Part shown: one piece after another, positions 62,301-64,000 of the stretch
Layout: every line of letters starts with the position of its first letter
Position numbering within the stretch: the stretch's first letter is position 1
Assembly (NCBI GenBank): GCA_964019165.1
Contig: OZ025278.1
Coordinates: 1,529,762-1,593,761, forward strand
Length of the DNA: 64,000 bases
Direction: 5' to 3'
DNA from: Mastigias papua
Lineage: Eukaryota > Cnidaria > Scyphozoa > Rhizostomeae > Mastigiidae
The notes under the pieces: model-generated
Seen by the model: the letters and a program-made list of their open reading frames with translations, nothing else
Database searches by the model: none
What the model was told of the DNA's origin: nothing
Translations under genes and position numbers: made by a program

Positions 62301-64000
62301 AGCCATGTTTGGCCAAAAAGTAAGGCTATAGCCTTGGTATTTTGGCCACAATTGACCAAATTTGAAATTGATTGATTTTGATTGCTGATTGAAAAGTGAT
62401 GAACATGAGCCATTTGTGGCTAAAAAGTAAGGCTATAGCCGTGGTATTTTGGCCAAAAATGACCAAATTTGAAATTGATTGAATTTGATTGCAGATTGAC
62501 AAGTGATGAAAATGAGCCATTTTTGGCCAAAAAGTAAGGCTATAGCCTTGGTATTTTGGCCAAAACTGACCAAATTTGAATTTGATTGATTTTGATAGCA
62601 GATTGACAAGTGATGAAAATGAGCCATTTCTGGCCAAAAACTAAGACTATAGCCTTGGTATTTTGGGCAAAAATTGACCAAATTTGAAATTGATTGATTT
62701 TGATTGCAGATTGACAACTGATGAAAATGAGCCATTTTTTGCCAGAAAGGCTATAGCACTGGTATTTTGGCCAAAAATGACCAAATTTGAAATTGATTGA
62801 TTTTGATTGCAGATTGAAAAGTGATGAAAATGAGCCATGTTTGGCCAAAAAGTAAGGCTATAGCCTTGGTATTTTGGCCAAAAATGACCAAATTTCAAAT
62901 TGATTGATTTTGTTTGCAGATTGAACAGTGATGAAAATGAGCCATTTTTGTCCAAACAATAAGGCTATAGCCTTGGTATTTTGGCCAAAAATGACCAAAT
63001 TTGAAATTGATTGATTTTGATAGCAGATTGACAAGTGATGAAAATGAGCCATTTCTGGCCAAAAACTAAGACTATAGCCTTGGTATTTTGGGCAAAAATT
63101 GACCAAATTTGAATTTGATTGAGTTTGATTGCAGATTGAAAAGTGATGACAATGAGCCATGTTTGGCTAACAAGGTAAGGCTATAGCCTTGGTATTTTGG
63201 GCAAAAATGACCAAATTTGAAATTGATTGATTTTGATAGCAGATTGAAAAGTGATGAAAATGAGCCATTTGTGGCCAAAAAGTAAGGCTATCGCCTTGGT
63301 ATTTTGGCCAAACATGACCAAATATGAAATTGATTGAATTTGATTGCAGATTGAAAAGTGATGAAAATGAGCCATTTTTGGCCAAAAAGTAGGGCTATAG
63401 CCTTGGTATTTTGGCCAAAATTGACCACATTTGAAATTGATTGAATCTGATTGCAGATTGAAAAGTGATGAAAATGAGCCATGTTTGGCCAAAAAGTAAT
63501 GCTATAGCCTTGGTATTTTGGCCAAAAACGACCAAATTTGAAATTAATTGATTTTGATTGCAGATTGAAAAGTGATGAACATGAGCCATTTGTGGCCAAA
63601 AAGTAAGGCTATAGCCTTGGTATTTTGGGCAAAATTGACCAAATTTGAGATTGGTTGATTTTGATTGCAGATTGAAAAGTGATGAAAATGAGCCATGTTT
63701 GGCCAAAAAGTAGGGCTATAGCCTTGGTATTTTGGCCACAATTGACCAAATTTGAAATTGATTGATTTTGATTGCTGATTGAAAAGTGATGAACATGAGC
63801 CATTTGTGGCTAAAAAGTAAGGCTATAGCCGTGGTATTTTGGCCAAAAATGACCAAATTTGAAATTGATTGAATTTGATTGCAGATTGACAAGTGATGAA
63901 AATGAGCCATTTTTGGCCAAAAAGTAAGGCTATAGCCTTGGTATTTTGGCCAAAACTGACCAAATTTGAAATTGATTGATTTTGATAGCAGATTGACAAG
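59311..64000. repeat. 107-bp tandem satellite, block 2 (runs off window)
   Basis: Same unit, strand and phase as block 1, about 44 units visible. Segments are duplicated inside it, for example 62200-62590 with 63590-63980 (offset 1390 bp, 13 units, sharing GAGATTGGTTGATT), and 59520-59860 with 61453-61793. The segment 60650-60915 nearly equals 56160-56420 of block 1, including AAGGATATAGCCTTGGCATT and TTGAAATGAGATGAA. Confidence 0.97.

Noticed and set aside
50218..63910. Dozens of long overlapping minus-strand open frames of 64-221 codons with repetitive sequence such as MAKNGSFSSLFNLQSKSINF
   Set aside because: They arise because the 107-bp unit has only one minus-strand stop (TAG inside GGCTATAGCC) and 107 is not a multiple of three, so one array reads through three frames in turn. 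No start context, splice signal or conserved protein family supports coding.
50200..64000. CRISPR-like or VNTR-coding array
   Set aside because: There are no unique spacers between short conserved repeats; the whole 107-bp unit is repeated. The genome is eukaryotic.

Overview
The window is nuclear DNA from an invertebrate animal. It is AT-rich and intron-rich, dense in microsatellites and old transposon debris, and CpG content varies sharply along it. Four conserved metazoan genes can be reconstructed exon by exon. No prokaryotic, phage, plasmid or CRISPR features are present. I cannot name the species. The mixture of short conserved exons, LINE fragments, tRNA-derived SINEs and PIF/Harbinger-type MITEs would suit a cnidarian, a sponge or another marine invertebrate.

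Layout. 1-7083 (+): the C-terminal two thirds of an ABHD1/ABHD3-type alpha/beta hydrolase, six exons, with the 5' end off the window. Its introns hold (TA)n tracts with foldback sequences carrying hammerhead-like cores, and a SINE. 7084-12345: no gene seen; decayed repeats. 12346-12604 (-): a heat-stable PKA inhibitor (PKI), 76 aa in a single coding exon. 12605-23834: no further gene recognised; MITEs (one with clean TIRs and a TAA target duplication), a retroelement fragment, a tetranucleotide array and three long (TA)n tracts. 23835-32668 (-): a complete NKAIN gene (Na+/K+-ATPase-interacting membrane protein), eight exons, 204 aa. Its large fourth intron holds a MITE into which a 5'-truncated LINE has jumped. 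32669-34255: the spacer between two divergently transcribed genes, holding a SINE interrupted by another insertion. 34256-44638 (+): a complete CFAP299 (C4orf22) gene, ten exons, 232 aa. 44639-50200: a retroelement graveyard with an RTE-like LINE on the minus strand, split by a nearly intact and very young short LTR element (TRIM type), and a second LINE endonuclease fragment on the plus strand. 50200-64000: a 107-bp tandem satellite in two blocks with the same orientation and phase, separated by a 2.68-kb non-satellite island; the second block runs off the end.

How the genes relate. They are ordinary single genes, not a pathway cluster. The hydrolase is a membrane-lipid enzyme, PKI is a regulator of cAMP signalling, NKAIN is a partner of the sodium pump, and CFAP299 is a protein of motile cilia or sperm. 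NKAIN and CFAP299 lie head to head about 1.6 kb apart and could share a promoter region.

The least ordinary parts are the palindrome-rich 107-bp satellite with its internal segment duplications and island, the young TRIM with visible primer-binding site, polypurine tract and target duplication, and the repeated link between (TA)n tracts, long perfect inverted repeats and hammerhead-ribozyme-like cores.
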